A DNA stretch of 39,932 nucleotides, taken from assembly GCA_022824025.1 (NCBI GenBank), contig JAJEBF010000016.1, positions 1 through 39,932 of the forward strand, given 5' to 3'. The DNA is from Caldilineaceae bacterium (GTDB lineage Bacteria > Chloroflexota > Anaerolineae > Caldilineales > Caldilineaceae). The translations under genes were made by a program, and so were the position numbers. Positions 9,144 through 16,602 of the stretch are shown here, one piece after another. Positions within the stretch are counted from its first letter, which is position 1, and each line of letters begins with the position of its first letter. Below the pieces are notes generated by a model, which did no database searches, was not told where the DNA came from, and saw only the letters and a program-made list of their open reading frames with translations.

Positions 9144-9821
9144 ATGGAAAAGACCGACAGGAGCCGAACGGAACCGAAGACAGCCGTGATCGCGGCCGAC
9201 CAGGCCGGCGCGTTGGAGAAGGCCGCCGCCGCCGTGGAGCAGGGCGCCGTCATCGGCGTGCCCACCGACACCGTCTACGGCCTCGTCTGCCTCTGCCAGA
9301 ACGCCGCCGCCATCGACCGCCTCTTCGCCGTAAAGGAGCGCCCAAGCCAGAAAGCGCTGCCCGTCCTGCTGGGCGATCTCCGCCAACTGCCTGACGTCGC
9401 GCGCCCCGCCAGCCAGGCCCCGGCCCAGACCCTTATCGACCGTTACTGGCCCGGCCCCCTCACCCTCGTGCTCCCCGCGCGCAGCCACCTGCCGCCGGCC
9501 CTCACCGCGGCCGGCGGCACCGTCGGCGTGCGCCTGCCCGACCATCCCTTCCTGCGCGCCCTCGCCCACCGCGTCGGCCCCCTCGCCTCCTCCAGCGCCA
9601 ACCGCAGCGGCCAGCCCCCCTGCGCCACAGCCGCAGCCGCGCTCGCCCAGCTCGACGGCCGCATCCCCCTCCTCATCGACGCCGGACCCGCCCCGCTCGC
9701 CCAGTCCAGCACCGTCCTCGATCTCAGCGGACCGCAGCCCACGCTCCTGCGTGAAGGACCAATCGGCCTCCAGGAGCTCGCCGCGGCCGGAATCCGCCCA
9801 GGGGCCTCCGGTGAACAGTGA
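9144..9821 (+). CDS. tsaC: L-threonylcarbamoyladenylate synthase (YrdC/Sua5 family)
   Basis: A 225-aa single-domain YrdC protein that makes threonylcarbamoyl-AMP from threonine, bicarbonate and ATP for the t6A37 modification of ANN-decoding tRNAs. Seen: VPTDTVYGL near 39-47, the nucleotide-binding KERPSQKALP near 64-73 (the conserved K-x-R of the family), YWPGPLTLVLPA near 101-112, GTVGVRLPDHP near 125-135, and SSSANRSGQ near 149-157. There is no C-terminal Sua5 domain. The start ATG at 9144 has no clear Shine-Dalgarno. Its end overlaps the next gene by 11 bases if that gene begins at GTG 9811. Confidence 0.93.
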   Translation: MEKTDRSRTEPKTAVIAADQAGALEKAAAAVEQGAVIGVPTDTVYGLVCLCQNAAAIDRLFAVKERPSQKALPVLLGDLRQLPDVARPASQAPAQTLIDRYWPGPLTLVLPARSHLPPALTAAGGTVGVRLPDHPFLRALAHRVGPLASSSANRSGQPPCATAAAALAQLDGRIPLLIDAGPAPLAQSSTVLDLSGPQPTLLREGPIGLQELAAAGIRPGASGEQ

Positions 9822-11019
9822 ATCACGGAAAGCGGCAAGCGTTGAACGGGGCGCCCTCTCTTCTCATCCCTCTTCACTCTCTCCTCTCACCATCGGCATC
9901 GACGCCTCCCGCAGCCTGCGCGCCGAGCCCACCGGCACCGAATTCTACTCCCGCCAGATCATTGGCCACATGCTCGCCGCGCCCGGCGAGCGCCTCGCCT
10001 TCCGTCTCTACGCGCCGCAGGAGCTCTCCGCCGCCGCGCTGCGCGGCGCGGCCCCGCCGCCGCACGACCCGCGCGCCGTCACCGTCCGCGCCCTCCCCGG
10101 CAACCGCCTCTGGACCCACCGCACCCTCGCCTGGGAGCTCTGCCGCCGCCCGCCGCACGCGCTCTTCGTGCCCGCCCACGTCGTCCCCTTCCTGCCCCCT
10201 CCGCTCCTCCCGCGCACCGTTGTCACCCTGCACGACGCCGGCTACCGTCACTTTCCCCGCTCCCACACCCGCCTCCAGCGCCTCTACCTGGAGCTCTCCA
10301 CCCGCTGGAGCGCGGCCGCGGCGCACCGTATCATCGCGGTCAGCCGCCACACCGCCGCAGACCTGCAGCGCTTCTACGGCGTGCCCGAAGCCAAAATCCG
10401 CGTCATCCACGAAGCGCCCGTACCCCGCGCCGCCGGGCCCGGCCCCGAGACAGAGGCCGCGCCGGCCTACGCGCGGCCCTTCGCCCTCTACGTCGGCACC
10501 ATCCAGCCGCGCAAAAACCTGCTGCGCCTCATCGACGCCTACGCCCAGCTGACGCAGCAGCGCGAAATCGGCTGGGACCTCGTCCTCGCCGGGCGCCGCG
10601 GCTGGCTCAGCCAGGAGTACGAACGCCATGCCGCCGCCCGCGGACTGGCCGACCGCGTCCACTTCCCCGGCTACCTGCCCGACGCGGCCGTCGCCGCGCT
10701 CATGCGGAAGGCCCTGTTCTTCGCCTTCCCATCCCTATTCGAAGGCTTCGGCCTGCCCGTCCTCGAAGCCCAAACCACAGGAGTCGCCGTTATCTGCGCC
10801 AAAAACTCTGCCCTGCCCGAAATCGCCGGCGACGCAGCCCTGCTCGTCGACCCGGAAGACGTCGACGAAATCGCCGCGGCCATGCTGCGCCTCAGCCAGG
10901 ACGAAAACCTTCGGCAGGAGTTGATCGCCAAAGGCTATGAGAATGTCAAACGTTTTTCCTGGGAAAAGGCCGCCCGCGAAACGCTGGCCGTTCTCGAAGA
11001 GGCCGCCGCCAAGAAATGA
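9811..11019 (+). CDS. GT4-family glycosyltransferase
   Basis: About 402 aa, GT-B fold, retaining type. The N-domain starts LTIGIDASRSLRAEPTGTEF, the usual donor-side opening of this family, and continues with VTLHDAGYRHFPR and IIAVSRHTAADL. The C-domain has YVGTIQPRKNLLRLI and the E-x7-E element SLFEGFGLPVLEAQTTGV near the nucleotide-sugar site. GTG 9811 is a likely start because it overlaps the tsaC stop; ATG 9751 would overlap tsaC by 71 bases. The first 30 residues are low complexity and partly encoded by a pyrimidine tract, so the true start is uncertain. It overlaps the following wecG-like gene by four bases (ATGA). Probably adds a sugar to a lipid-linked or cell-surface glycan. Confidence 0.88.
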   Translation: MNSESRKAASVERGALSSHPSSLSPLTIGIDASRSLRAEPTGTEFYSRQIIGHMLAAPGERLAFRLYAPQELSAAALRGAAPPPHDPRAVTVRALPGNRLWTHRTLAWELCRRPPHALFVPAHVVPFLPPPLLPRTVVTLHDAGYRHFPRSHTRLQRLYLELSTRWSAAAAHRIIAVSRHTAADLQRFYGVPEAKIRVIHEAPVPRAAGPGPETEAAPAYARPFALYVGTIQPRKNLLRLIDAYAQLTQQREIGWDLVLAGRRGWLSQEYERHAAARGLADRVHFPGYLPDAAVAALMRKALFFAFPSLFEGFGLPVLEAQTTGVAVICAKNSALPEIAGDAALLVDPEDVDEIAAAMLRLSQDENLRQELIAKGYENVKRFSWEKAARETLAVLEEAAAKK

Positions 11020-11828
11020 GCTTTCCGCGGGAGCAGCGATGGGCGTCGCTACAGATTCTGGGCGTGCGCGTCGACTGCGTCGATTTCCAGCAGACCCTTG
11101 ACGCCGTCAGCGCCTGGATCGCGCAGTCGCGTGTGCGGGACGAAAAAAGGGAAGACGCCGCGCCCCGCCCCCGCCAGGTCTGCACCGTCAACCCCGAATT
11201 CATCATGACCGCGCGCCGCCAGCCCGCCTTCGCAGAGGTTCTGGCCGCAGCCGACCTGTGTACGCCTGACGGTGTCGGCGTCCTCTGGGCCGCCCGCCTC
11301 GCCGGGGTCCCCCTGACCGAGCGCGTCACCGGCTCGGACGGCATCCACCGTCTCTGCCAGCGGGCCGCGCAGCAGGGGTGGCGCGTCTACTTCCTCGGCG
11401 CCGCGCCCGGCGTGGCCGAACGCGCCGCAGCCGAGCTGGCCCGCCTCTACCCCGGTCTGCCCGTCGCCGGCGCCTATGCCGGCTCGCCCGCCCAGGCCGA
11501 TTGGCCGCAAATCCGCCAGCGCCTCGCCGCGGCCCGCGCCGACCTGCTCTTCGTCGCCTACGGCCATCCCCGCCAGGACATCTGGATCCACCAGCGCCGG
11601 GACGAGCTGCCTGTCGCCGTCGCCCTTGGCGTCGGCGGCGCCTTCGACTTCGTCGCCGGCGTCACCCCGCGCGCGCCCCGCTGGCTCCGCCGCCTCGGCC
11701 TTGAATGGCTCTACCGCCTCGTTCGCCAGCCCTGGCGCTCGCGCCGCATGGCCGCCCTCCCCCTCTTCGCCCTGCTGGTATTGATGGAATGGACGAGACG
11801 ACAAAAGAGTCAGAAGGGGGGCAAATAG
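11016..11828 (+). CDS. wecG: WecG/TagA/CpsF-family glycosyltransferase (GT26)
   Basis: A 270-aa member of GT26. Landmarks: ILGVRVDCVDFQQTLDAV near 13-30, VCTVNPEFIMTARRQP near 55-70, the catalytic-region motif ADLCTPDGVGVLWAARLAG near 79-97 (the conserved Asp in TPDGxG), ERVTGSDGI near 101-109, VYFLGAAPG near 123-131, and the tail YGHPRQDIWIHQRR with VGGAFDFVAGVTPRAPRW. Family members transfer ManNAcA or ManNAc to lipid-linked GlcNAc; a C-terminal basic/hydrophobic appendage (WLYRLVRQPWRSRRM) suggests membrane association. ATG at 11016 overlaps the GT4 stop (ATGA). Together the two transferases suggest exopolysaccharide or wall-glycan assembly. The acceptor is unknown. Confidence 0.9.
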   Translation: MSFPREQRWASLQILGVRVDCVDFQQTLDAVSAWIAQSRVRDEKREDAAPRPRQVCTVNPEFIMTARRQPAFAEVLAAADLCTPDGVGVLWAARLAGVPLTERVTGSDGIHRLCQRAAQQGWRVYFLGAAPGVAERAAAELARLYPGLPVAGAYAGSPAQADWPQIRQRLAAARADLLFVAYGHPRQDIWIHQRRDELPVAVALGVGGAFDFVAGVTPRAPRWLRRLGLEWLYRLVRQPWRSRRMAALPLFALLVLMEWTRRQKSQKGGK

Positions 11829-12088
11829 ATCCTAATCTTATGATCTGGCGAAAAAGCCCTATTCCAAAGATTAGAGTCCGAGTCGCTGACCGCTCACCAC
11901 TCACAGCGGAAGTGCCAGGTCCTTGGCAACCAGTTGAGAACGGGAGTCGCGACGCACACCGATGCCGCCCCAGCGCCGGTAAACTATTGGACACCAGGTA
12001 GTTCAGCCTCCTTCTTCGCACCCTGGCCCCATTCTGAAGGTTCAGTGTTCCCATCCACCAAGAAGAGTTGCAAAGTGTTTCTCCGGAG
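11829..12088. other. intergenic region after the tsaC-glycosyltransferase operon
   Basis: No gene is supported here. An 8-bp inverted repeat, CTAATCTT (11832-11839) and AAGATTAG (11867-11874), follows the wecG stop but lacks a T-run, so it is only a weak terminator candidate. A GCTGACCGCTCACCACTC tract near 11888 resembles the TGACCACT-type tracts found elsewhere in the window. Confidence 0.4.
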
Positions 12089-12126
12089 AAAAAAAGCCCG
12101 TCCGCACTCACAGTATGCGGACGGGC
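12089..12126 (-). terminator. Rho-independent terminator of the SH3-like protein gene
   Basis: On the minus strand, a perfect 11-bp stem (GCCCGTCCGCA / TGCGGACGGGC, 12116-12126 with 12096-12106) with a nine-base loop is followed by a run of T (12089-12095). It lies 86 bases past the stop of the gene at 12212. Confidence 0.85.
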
Positions 12127-12211
12127 CTCAGCGATCTTGGGGTAAAGCATTGGCGACGCGTCGCGAAATCAAGAGGAATTCACATCATACATGGAGCCGA
12201 AAGGAGGGTCC

Positions 12212-13063
12212 TTATTCCTCTATAATGCGTATTTCAAGGACACTCAAGAGTGGCACTGTGAGCGCCCCTCGGCCCGAAGTCTCATAGGTATAGAGCCTTA
12301 TGACCTCTGCCACAAATTCAATCGTATCCTCCTCAAGGAGCCGGGGTGAAGAATTCTCGTAGATCAACCACATTAGATCCTGAACACCTTCGCCCCCTTC
12401 GGCCATGACCAATACGCTGTCTTCAAGAGCCTGCAAAACATCAGCCTTGAAGTAGACATATTTTCCGACATGGGATTCCATGTTGCGTAAGAGATCCTCA
12501 GTTTCTATCTCCACAGCCGCGCTACGAGCCGTTTCCCACTCAGAAAGTTCCTCTTTTGACTGCACAGACACGAGGGTTGATGAAATCCACGCGGTCTCGC
12601 CTTCATTCACACAACAGAACTGATACCATCCGGAAGTTTCTTGGATTGGTCCCTGCAAGATATCTCCGGATTCAACAACGGCAACAATGTCATGCTGAGT
12701 GCCAGGGCCGGAGCGCACATTTCCTCGAGCAATCTGGACTACGATCACGCTGTCGGGATCGGCTGTCGGAATCGGTGTTGGCGTCACAGTAGGAGTAGTC
12801 GTTACTGTCGGGGTATTGATTGAGGTAGGAGTGATAGTAGGCGTAGCTGTTGGGGCAACGCGAGTCTCCAACTCTTTCACGCGTTCCGCCAATTCCTCCA
12901 CAGTAGATGCCAAATCGTCTTGACCAGAAAATAACTCTTCAATCTTCTCGGCAAGCGCTTCTAGAGTTAGCTCTGCTTCCTGGGCATAGAGGGGGTATGC
13001 TATAGAAAGAAGCAATACCAAAATGAATGCTGTCGAGACGAGAAGGTTCTTTGAAGGTTTCAA
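12212..13063 (-). CDS. secreted SH3-like domain protein with coiled coil and Thr/Pro linker
   Basis: 283 aa from a TTG start at 13063, chosen because AAGGAGGA stands six bases upstream and the hydrophobic signal segment (LLVSTAFILVLLLSIAYPLYAQ, in parts) follows at once. After cleavage near residue 28, residues 30-72 form a charged helix/coiled coil (LTLEALAEKIEELFSGQ), then a Thr-Pro-Val linker (about 73-104), then a bacterial SH3 domain with IARGNVRSGPGTQHDIVAVV and WYQFCCVNEGETAWI. The C-terminal 100 residues carry HVGKYVYFKADVLQALED, which looks like a small beta-barrel, with unknown role. Such architecture suggests attachment to cell-wall or extracellular ligands. No catalytic domain is present. 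Confidence 0.82.
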   Translation of the reverse strand: MKPSKNLLVSTAFILVLLLSIAYPLYAQEAELTLEALAEKIEELFSGQDDLASTVEELAERVKELETRVAPTATPTITPTSINTPTVTTTPTVTPTPIPTADPDSVIVVQIARGNVRSGPGTQHDIVAVVESGDILQGPIQETSGWYQFCCVNEGETAWISSTLVSVQSKEELSEWETARSAAVEIETEDLLRNMESHVGKYVYFKADVLQALEDSVLVMAEGGEGVQDLMWLIYENSSPRLLEEDTIEFVAEVIRLYTYETSGRGALTVPLLSVLEIRIIEE

Positions 13064-13151
13064 CGCGTTCCTCCTTGGGGGCTTACAGAAAGACTGTCTT
13101 CGCTGATGCCGGATCGTCATTTCTGCTTGAATGAATATTTGGCTTCTTGAA

Positions 13152-13180
13152 ATATTATCGTTCGATTCGCAGAGTGTAAC
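13152..13180 (-). promoter_or_regulatory. candidate promoter of the SH3-like protein gene
   Basis: On the minus strand, GTTACA (13175-13180) and TAATAT (13152-13157) are 17 bases apart, each matching four of six consensus positions. Transcription would begin near 13145, giving an 80-base leader before the TTG start. Confidence 0.35.
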
Positions 13181-13304
13181 ACAGACTGCTATGACTACCT
13201 CAATAGGAGGATGAATCTAACTGCGAACAAGCAGCTTGAGAAAGAACTAAGACATATCACGAATGACCGCGACGCAGAGTATGGAATGGGGTGTGGAAGA
13301 CAAC

Positions 13305-13463
13305 TCACTCCACCCACGCCCGGACCTGTTCGCCATTGCGCGCCACGCAGCTTGCGGCGTCCTGCTCGCCTCTCAGCACCCGGTTCACCTCAACAAAAAA
13401 GACCAGCGAGATCTCAGTGTAATGTCCTCCTGTCGTCGCCGACCACTTCCGACCGGAAGCGCT
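13305..13463 (-). pseudogene. C-terminal fragment of an ABC-type substrate-binding protein
   Basis: Reading on the minus strand from just after an in-frame TGA (13464-13466), 52 codons give SASGRKWSATTGGHYTEISL, VFFVEVNRVLRGEQDAA, SCVARNGEQVRAWVE, then TGA at 13305. The last 39 residues match the C-terminus of the full-length lipoprotein encoded at 30001 in all but eight positions, and the first 24 bases from the stop are identical. The remainder of the gene is missing. It is the decayed end of a paralogue on the far side of the 15-30 kb island. Confidence 0.85.
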
Positions 13464-13552
13464 TCACTTTTCCATCTCGTGGTCTCGCCATTGGGGCCAA
13501 GCGCCCCCTTCCACTCAGTGGACCGGCAGTATCCGGGGCCTGGCAGGACCCC

Positions 13553-14338
13553 CTATTCGAACTCCTCCAGGTATTCGCGGACAAGGCCATCCCATTCAGG
13601 CGGGATTTCGCCGGCAAACTGGTTGCCGCTGAGATCAAACATCGTCAGAATGGGCAGCTTCCCCAGATCGGGAGGTATCTTTCCCGTCAACCGGTTATTG
13701 GCCAGAGACATACTGACCAGCTTGGTGAGATTGCACATTTCAGACGGCAACGCTCCCTCCAGCCGGTTGTCAGACAGCTCCAGCATATCCATCTCGGCAA
13801 GGTTGCCCAGTTCAGGCGGAATCGATCCTGAGAGCTGATTGTGAGAAAGCCTCAGGAGGTACAGGTTGGACAGCTGGCAAAGGGCCGGAGGGATGCTGCC
13901 CGTCAACCGGTTTTGGCCAAGGTCCAGTTCGCACAGCATGGAGAGCTGGCCCAACGACGGCGGTATGGGCCCTGTCAGCTCGTTTCCGCTGAGCCGCAGG
14001 ATTTCCAGTCTCCTGAGTCGACCCAGCGCCGGGGGTATGATTCCATCAAGCATGTTTCCGGCGAGATCCAGCCAGCTCAGCCGGGCCAGCCGGACCAGTT
14101 CAGCGGGAATCCTCCCCGTTAGCCCCAGCCAGGACAGGCTCAAGCCAATCACCCGCGGCACCCTCTCCTCCGGGTCGGTGACGACGCCCTCCCACGCACT
14201 CACGGGCGTCCGTTCATCCCAGTTCAACACGCCATCCCTGTCCAGTGTGTCCTTCACCTTCAGGAGGAAGGCGAAATCCCCTGTCGGTCTGGGGCGCGTT
14301 CTTCTGCTCTGTCTCCGCTGTCTTCTCTTTTTGCTCAT
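13553..14338 (-). CDS. leucine-rich repeat protein with plant-type LTGxIPxxL repeats
   Basis: A 261-aa protein. A basic N-terminus (MSKKRRQRRQSRRTRPRP) is followed by about 40 residues resembling an LRR N-cap (LLKVKDTLDRDGVLNWDERT, then VSAWEGVV) and about eight repeats of 24 residues from 62 onward, with the pattern L-x-x-L-x-L-x-x-N-x-L-T-G-x-I-P-x-x-L-G-x-L. The class is typical of plant receptor kinases and recurs in bacterial environmental genomes. No signal peptide, membrane segment or catalytic domain is seen, so a protein-binding role is likely. ATG 14338 has no ribosome-binding site but overlaps by ATGA the stop of an upstream short ORF, implying coupled translation. Confidence 0.85.
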   Translation of the reverse strand: MSKKRRQRRQSRRTRPRPTGDFAFLLKVKDTLDRDGVLNWDERTPVSAWEGVVTDPEERVPRVIGLSLSWLGLTGRIPAELVRLARLSWLDLAGNMLDGIIPPALGRLRRLEILRLSGNELTGPIPPSLGQLSMLCELDLGQNRLTGSIPPALCQLSNLYLLRLSHNQLSGSIPPELGNLAEMDMLELSDNRLEGALPSEMCNLTKLVSMSLANNRLTGKIPPDLGKLPILTMFDLSGNQFAGEIPPEWDGLVREYLEEFE

Positions 14339-14628
14339 GGCGTTGCTTGCCCCTGTTTCAACATATCTGCCGCGCCCTCAATCCCCGCCGGCGTCGCAAC
14401 GCCGCTGTGAGTCGAGGTTCGCCGGTCCATCGCGCCCTGACCGGTGACGTTCTCTCGCCCGGGTTCCGGTCGGCTGTCCGGGTCAAAGGAGCTTGCTCCG
14501 GGCAGTCGGTTCGCTGCGATGTTCAGATTGTAACCGCTAAGCCGCAATCCATCCACAACCCTCAATGCCCCGTTGAAAAGGTCTCTTGCCACTATCAACT
14601 GCAGTTGCGGTCCTCCCCCAACCCCCAC
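14335..14628 (-). CDS. doubtful small ORF coupled to the LRR gene
   Basis: A 97-aa frame ending in TGA that overlaps the LRR start as ATGA. It contains ALRVVDGLRLSGYNLNIAANR and ends TPAGIEGAADMLKQGQATP. The overlap and the lack of any other ribosome-binding site for the LRR gene are the main support. The composition is plausible but no family is recognised, and the start is arbitrary. It could be the 3' remnant of a longer broken gene. Confidence 0.3.
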   Translation of the reverse strand: MGVGGGPQLQLIVARDLFNGALRVVDGLRLSGYNLNIAANRLPGASSFDPDSRPEPGRENVTGQGAMDRRTSTHSGVATPAGIEGAADMLKQGQATP

Positions 14629-14956
14629 CCATCAACCATGATGCCTTGCCCTCTGTCGGCGGCCCCTCCGCGCCCCGCCCTTCCCGCGCGCCGCCGCACG
14701 CCAATGCGGTCAAACGCCGCCAGCCGCCCACTCTCTGTTCCACGGGGCGGGGCAGTGCGTGGACCGGGTGGCCCTGCGCCGATCCCCGGCGGCAAACACC
14801 CGCCGCCGGGCCGGGGGAGCCCCCCCGGACTCCCCCCACCGCGCCCCCGATTCGCGCCGCTCTCTAGCTGACCGCTGACCAAAGCAGTTCAACTTCACGC
14901 GCAGGTGTTCCTCATTTCGCGCGCGCTCTGTTGAGCCGTCGAATTGAACATTTCAC

Positions 14957-14980
14957 GTCCGATAACTGCAGTTATCGGAC
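14957..14980. repeat. perfect 24-bp palindrome
   Basis: Half-site GTCCGATAACTG followed immediately by its exact reverse complement CAGTTATCGGAC. There is no loop, so it is more like a dimeric protein or recombinase site than a hairpin terminator. It stands 11 bases before a CRISPR-like repeat and about 200 bases from the end of the island's last gene. Confidence 0.8.
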
Positions 14981-14991
14981 ACTTTACTCCG

Positions 14992-15023
14992 GTTTCAATC
15001 CCCTCAAGGGGATTCGTTGTTTG
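14992..15023 (+). repeat. orphan CRISPR-repeat-like sequence
   Basis: Begins GTTTCAATCCCCTCAAGGGG and continues with ATTCGTTGTTTG. The GTTTCAATCCC...GGGATT form with an internal short dyad is typical of type I/III CRISPR repeats. Only one copy is present, with no second repeat in the neighbouring 200 bases and no cas gene in the window, so it is at most a relic or solitary unit. Confidence 0.35.
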
Positions 15024-15177
15024 TGATCCTTACCCCCAAGTCCCGGTATCTCCTGTTTACCCCCAATATTCGTTGCAGACTCCATCCAGAGTCCCAGGTA
15101 CGCAGCACCAAACGTTCAGTGTTAACGCCCGCTCCACCAAGATCACAGCCTAGCTCCGAAATCCCTGGAGTCACAGT

Positions 15178-16602
15178 TCAGACCACGGACTGGTCATAAT
15201 TTCCCCTGTCTCCAGTCTTCCTCCTTCCCCTGCGATTCCACATATGTTTACGATATACTTCAAACGCCTCTTTGTTTGTCCTCCGCCAGTGCTCAATGGC
15301 TTTGATTGCCTCCCGGATCGAGCGAAATGGCCCTCCGACATTTTTACAATGGTACGGAATACCAAGGACACTGTCGTTGTGGTAACTGTAAACGATCCAT
15401 TCTGTCGAGTCATAAAGAATTATGACAAGCTCTACTCCATTGATATGACATCTATACCCCTCGCAATCACTTCCTCCTTCGTACAGTTCTATTTGCGCAT
15501 ACTTTGCTTCATGGCTATTGAATGCCTCCTTGACCAGTTCTTCATTACTCAGGTTGTCATTGACTCTTTCTGCTTTGGTGCGAGGCTCAAATATGAAATC
15601 CTCGATATAAGCAGGAACCGATTCCGTAGTTTCTGTTTTCACTGAAGGATCAAGAATGAAGTCTTTGACATAGGGATCGCCGGATTCAATCAAATTGATC
15701 TTTATCTCTTCAGATCGCGTGACGTTTTCAAAGAGATTCTCGTCAGAATTCCAAGCTATCTCTCCCAGCTGGGCGCGACGTAGAAAATGGGCGAAATCAT
15801 TATCAACCCACTTGTCTTTGATTAAGCCAACCATCGTACGCAAAACCTCCCTGGTGGAAGGCAGAACGTCAATGAGATCGAGAGTACTCTCTGCATAGTG
15901 GTAGATAAGATCGGCGTACGCGTTCAGGGGGACGCCATTGTATCCTTTCATCCAGCGATTCATATCATCAATTTCACGCTGACTGATATCTGTGTTGGCA
16001 TGGCTCGTCCATGCCTCCTGCAGGCCAATATGGTACAGATTATGCTTGATCCTATGTTCGACAGAGTTAAGTCCGTGGTTCGTAAATACCCTGGCCCGAA
16101 GGATATCGGATAAGGCGGACCAGATTTCGAGCATGGCGCCTGGATGGGTCGTCGGAGGCATTTCGCCTTCAAGAAGGAAATAGCGCCAAGTGGGGTAACC
16201 ATCGTCAATGGCTTGCAGAAATGAGTCTACGGTTTCCGGCGGGATGTAATCATGAAGCGAACGATATATGGCGTATGACACGCTGAGAATATCCTTCTCG
16301 TCAGAAGCAAGGTCCTGAAAGAGCTTGCCAATATCGTGATGCCTGTGACCACCTCTTGATTGGGGCGTGTCTATGTAAGCGCCGCGCATTTGCAGAAGGC
16401 ACTTCATAGCCTGTTCAATGCCGGAGTAGGCGCAAGTAACTGTACTCCACGCGACTACGGCATTGTAGTCGGGGATGATATCCCGATTGTCGGGTTGTCC
16501 ATGGTAGGTCTGATGCAGTTCTCTTCGGGCCCCTATTAGTCTATGCGCAGAATGCCTAAACTCTTCCTTTCCACAAGAATCAAGAGGCGTCACTTTGTCC
16601 AT
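15178..16602 (-). CDS. unknown 474-aa protein coupled to the type I methylase/specificity gene
   Basis: No family recognised. The N-terminal two-thirds is predicted helical by eye, with a segment AYSGIEQAMKCLLQMRGAYI near 57-76 and HHDIGKLFQDLA near 88-99, reminiscent of HEPN-like helical bundles, although no clear R-x4-6-H active site can be assigned. A low-complexity acidic middle (repeated DFILDPSVK / DFIFEPRTK) leads to a C-terminal alpha/beta region (QIELYEGGSDCEGYRCHING ... ELVIILYDSTEWIVYSYHND) and a basic tail. ATG 16602 overlaps the hsdMS stop as TGATG; an ATG 12 bases upstream is possible. Obligate coupling suggests a partner of the restriction system, such as a regulator, effector or inhibitor. 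Distinctly A+T-richer than flanking chromosome. Confidence 0.7.
   Translation of the reverse strand: MDKVTPLDSCGKEEFRHSAHRLIGARRELHQTYHGQPDNRDIIPDYNAVVAWSTVTCAYSGIEQAMKCLLQMRGAYIDTPQSRGGHRHHDIGKLFQDLASDEKDILSVSYAIYRSLHDYIPPETVDSFLQAIDDGYPTWRYFLLEGEMPPTTHPGAMLEIWSALSDILRARVFTNHGLNSVEHRIKHNLYHIGLQEAWTSHANTDISQREIDDMNRWMKGYNGVPLNAYADLIYHYAESTLDLIDVLPSTREVLRTMVGLIKDKWVDNDFAHFLRRAQLGEIAWNSDENLFENVTRSEEIKINLIESGDPYVKDFILDPSVKTETTESVPAYIEDFIFEPRTKAERVNDNLSNEELVKEAFNSHEAKYAQIELYEGGSDCEGYRCHINGVELVIILYDSTEWIVYSYHNDSVLGIPYHCKNVGGPFRSIREAIKAIEHWRRTNKEAFEVYRKHMWNRRGRRKTGDRGNYDQSVV

Larger units (their letters stand above)
14629..15177. other. intergenic region between LRR gene and the restriction island
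   Basis: No convincing gene. The left half is an extremely G/C-rich low-complexity stretch (14650-14870). It then carries a TGACCGCTGACC tract near 14869, a perfect 24-bp palindrome at 14957, and a single CRISPR-repeat-like sequence at 14992. This is the left boundary zone of the island. Confidence 0.5.

Noticed and set aside
14640..14870. Several overlapping short frames on both strands in the very GC-rich stretch
   Set aside because: Low-complexity Pro/Arg/Gly-rich translations in all frames, no ribosome-binding sites, no domains.
14992..15177. A CRISPR array
   Set aside because: Only one repeat-like unit; no second copy at spacer distance and no cas gene.
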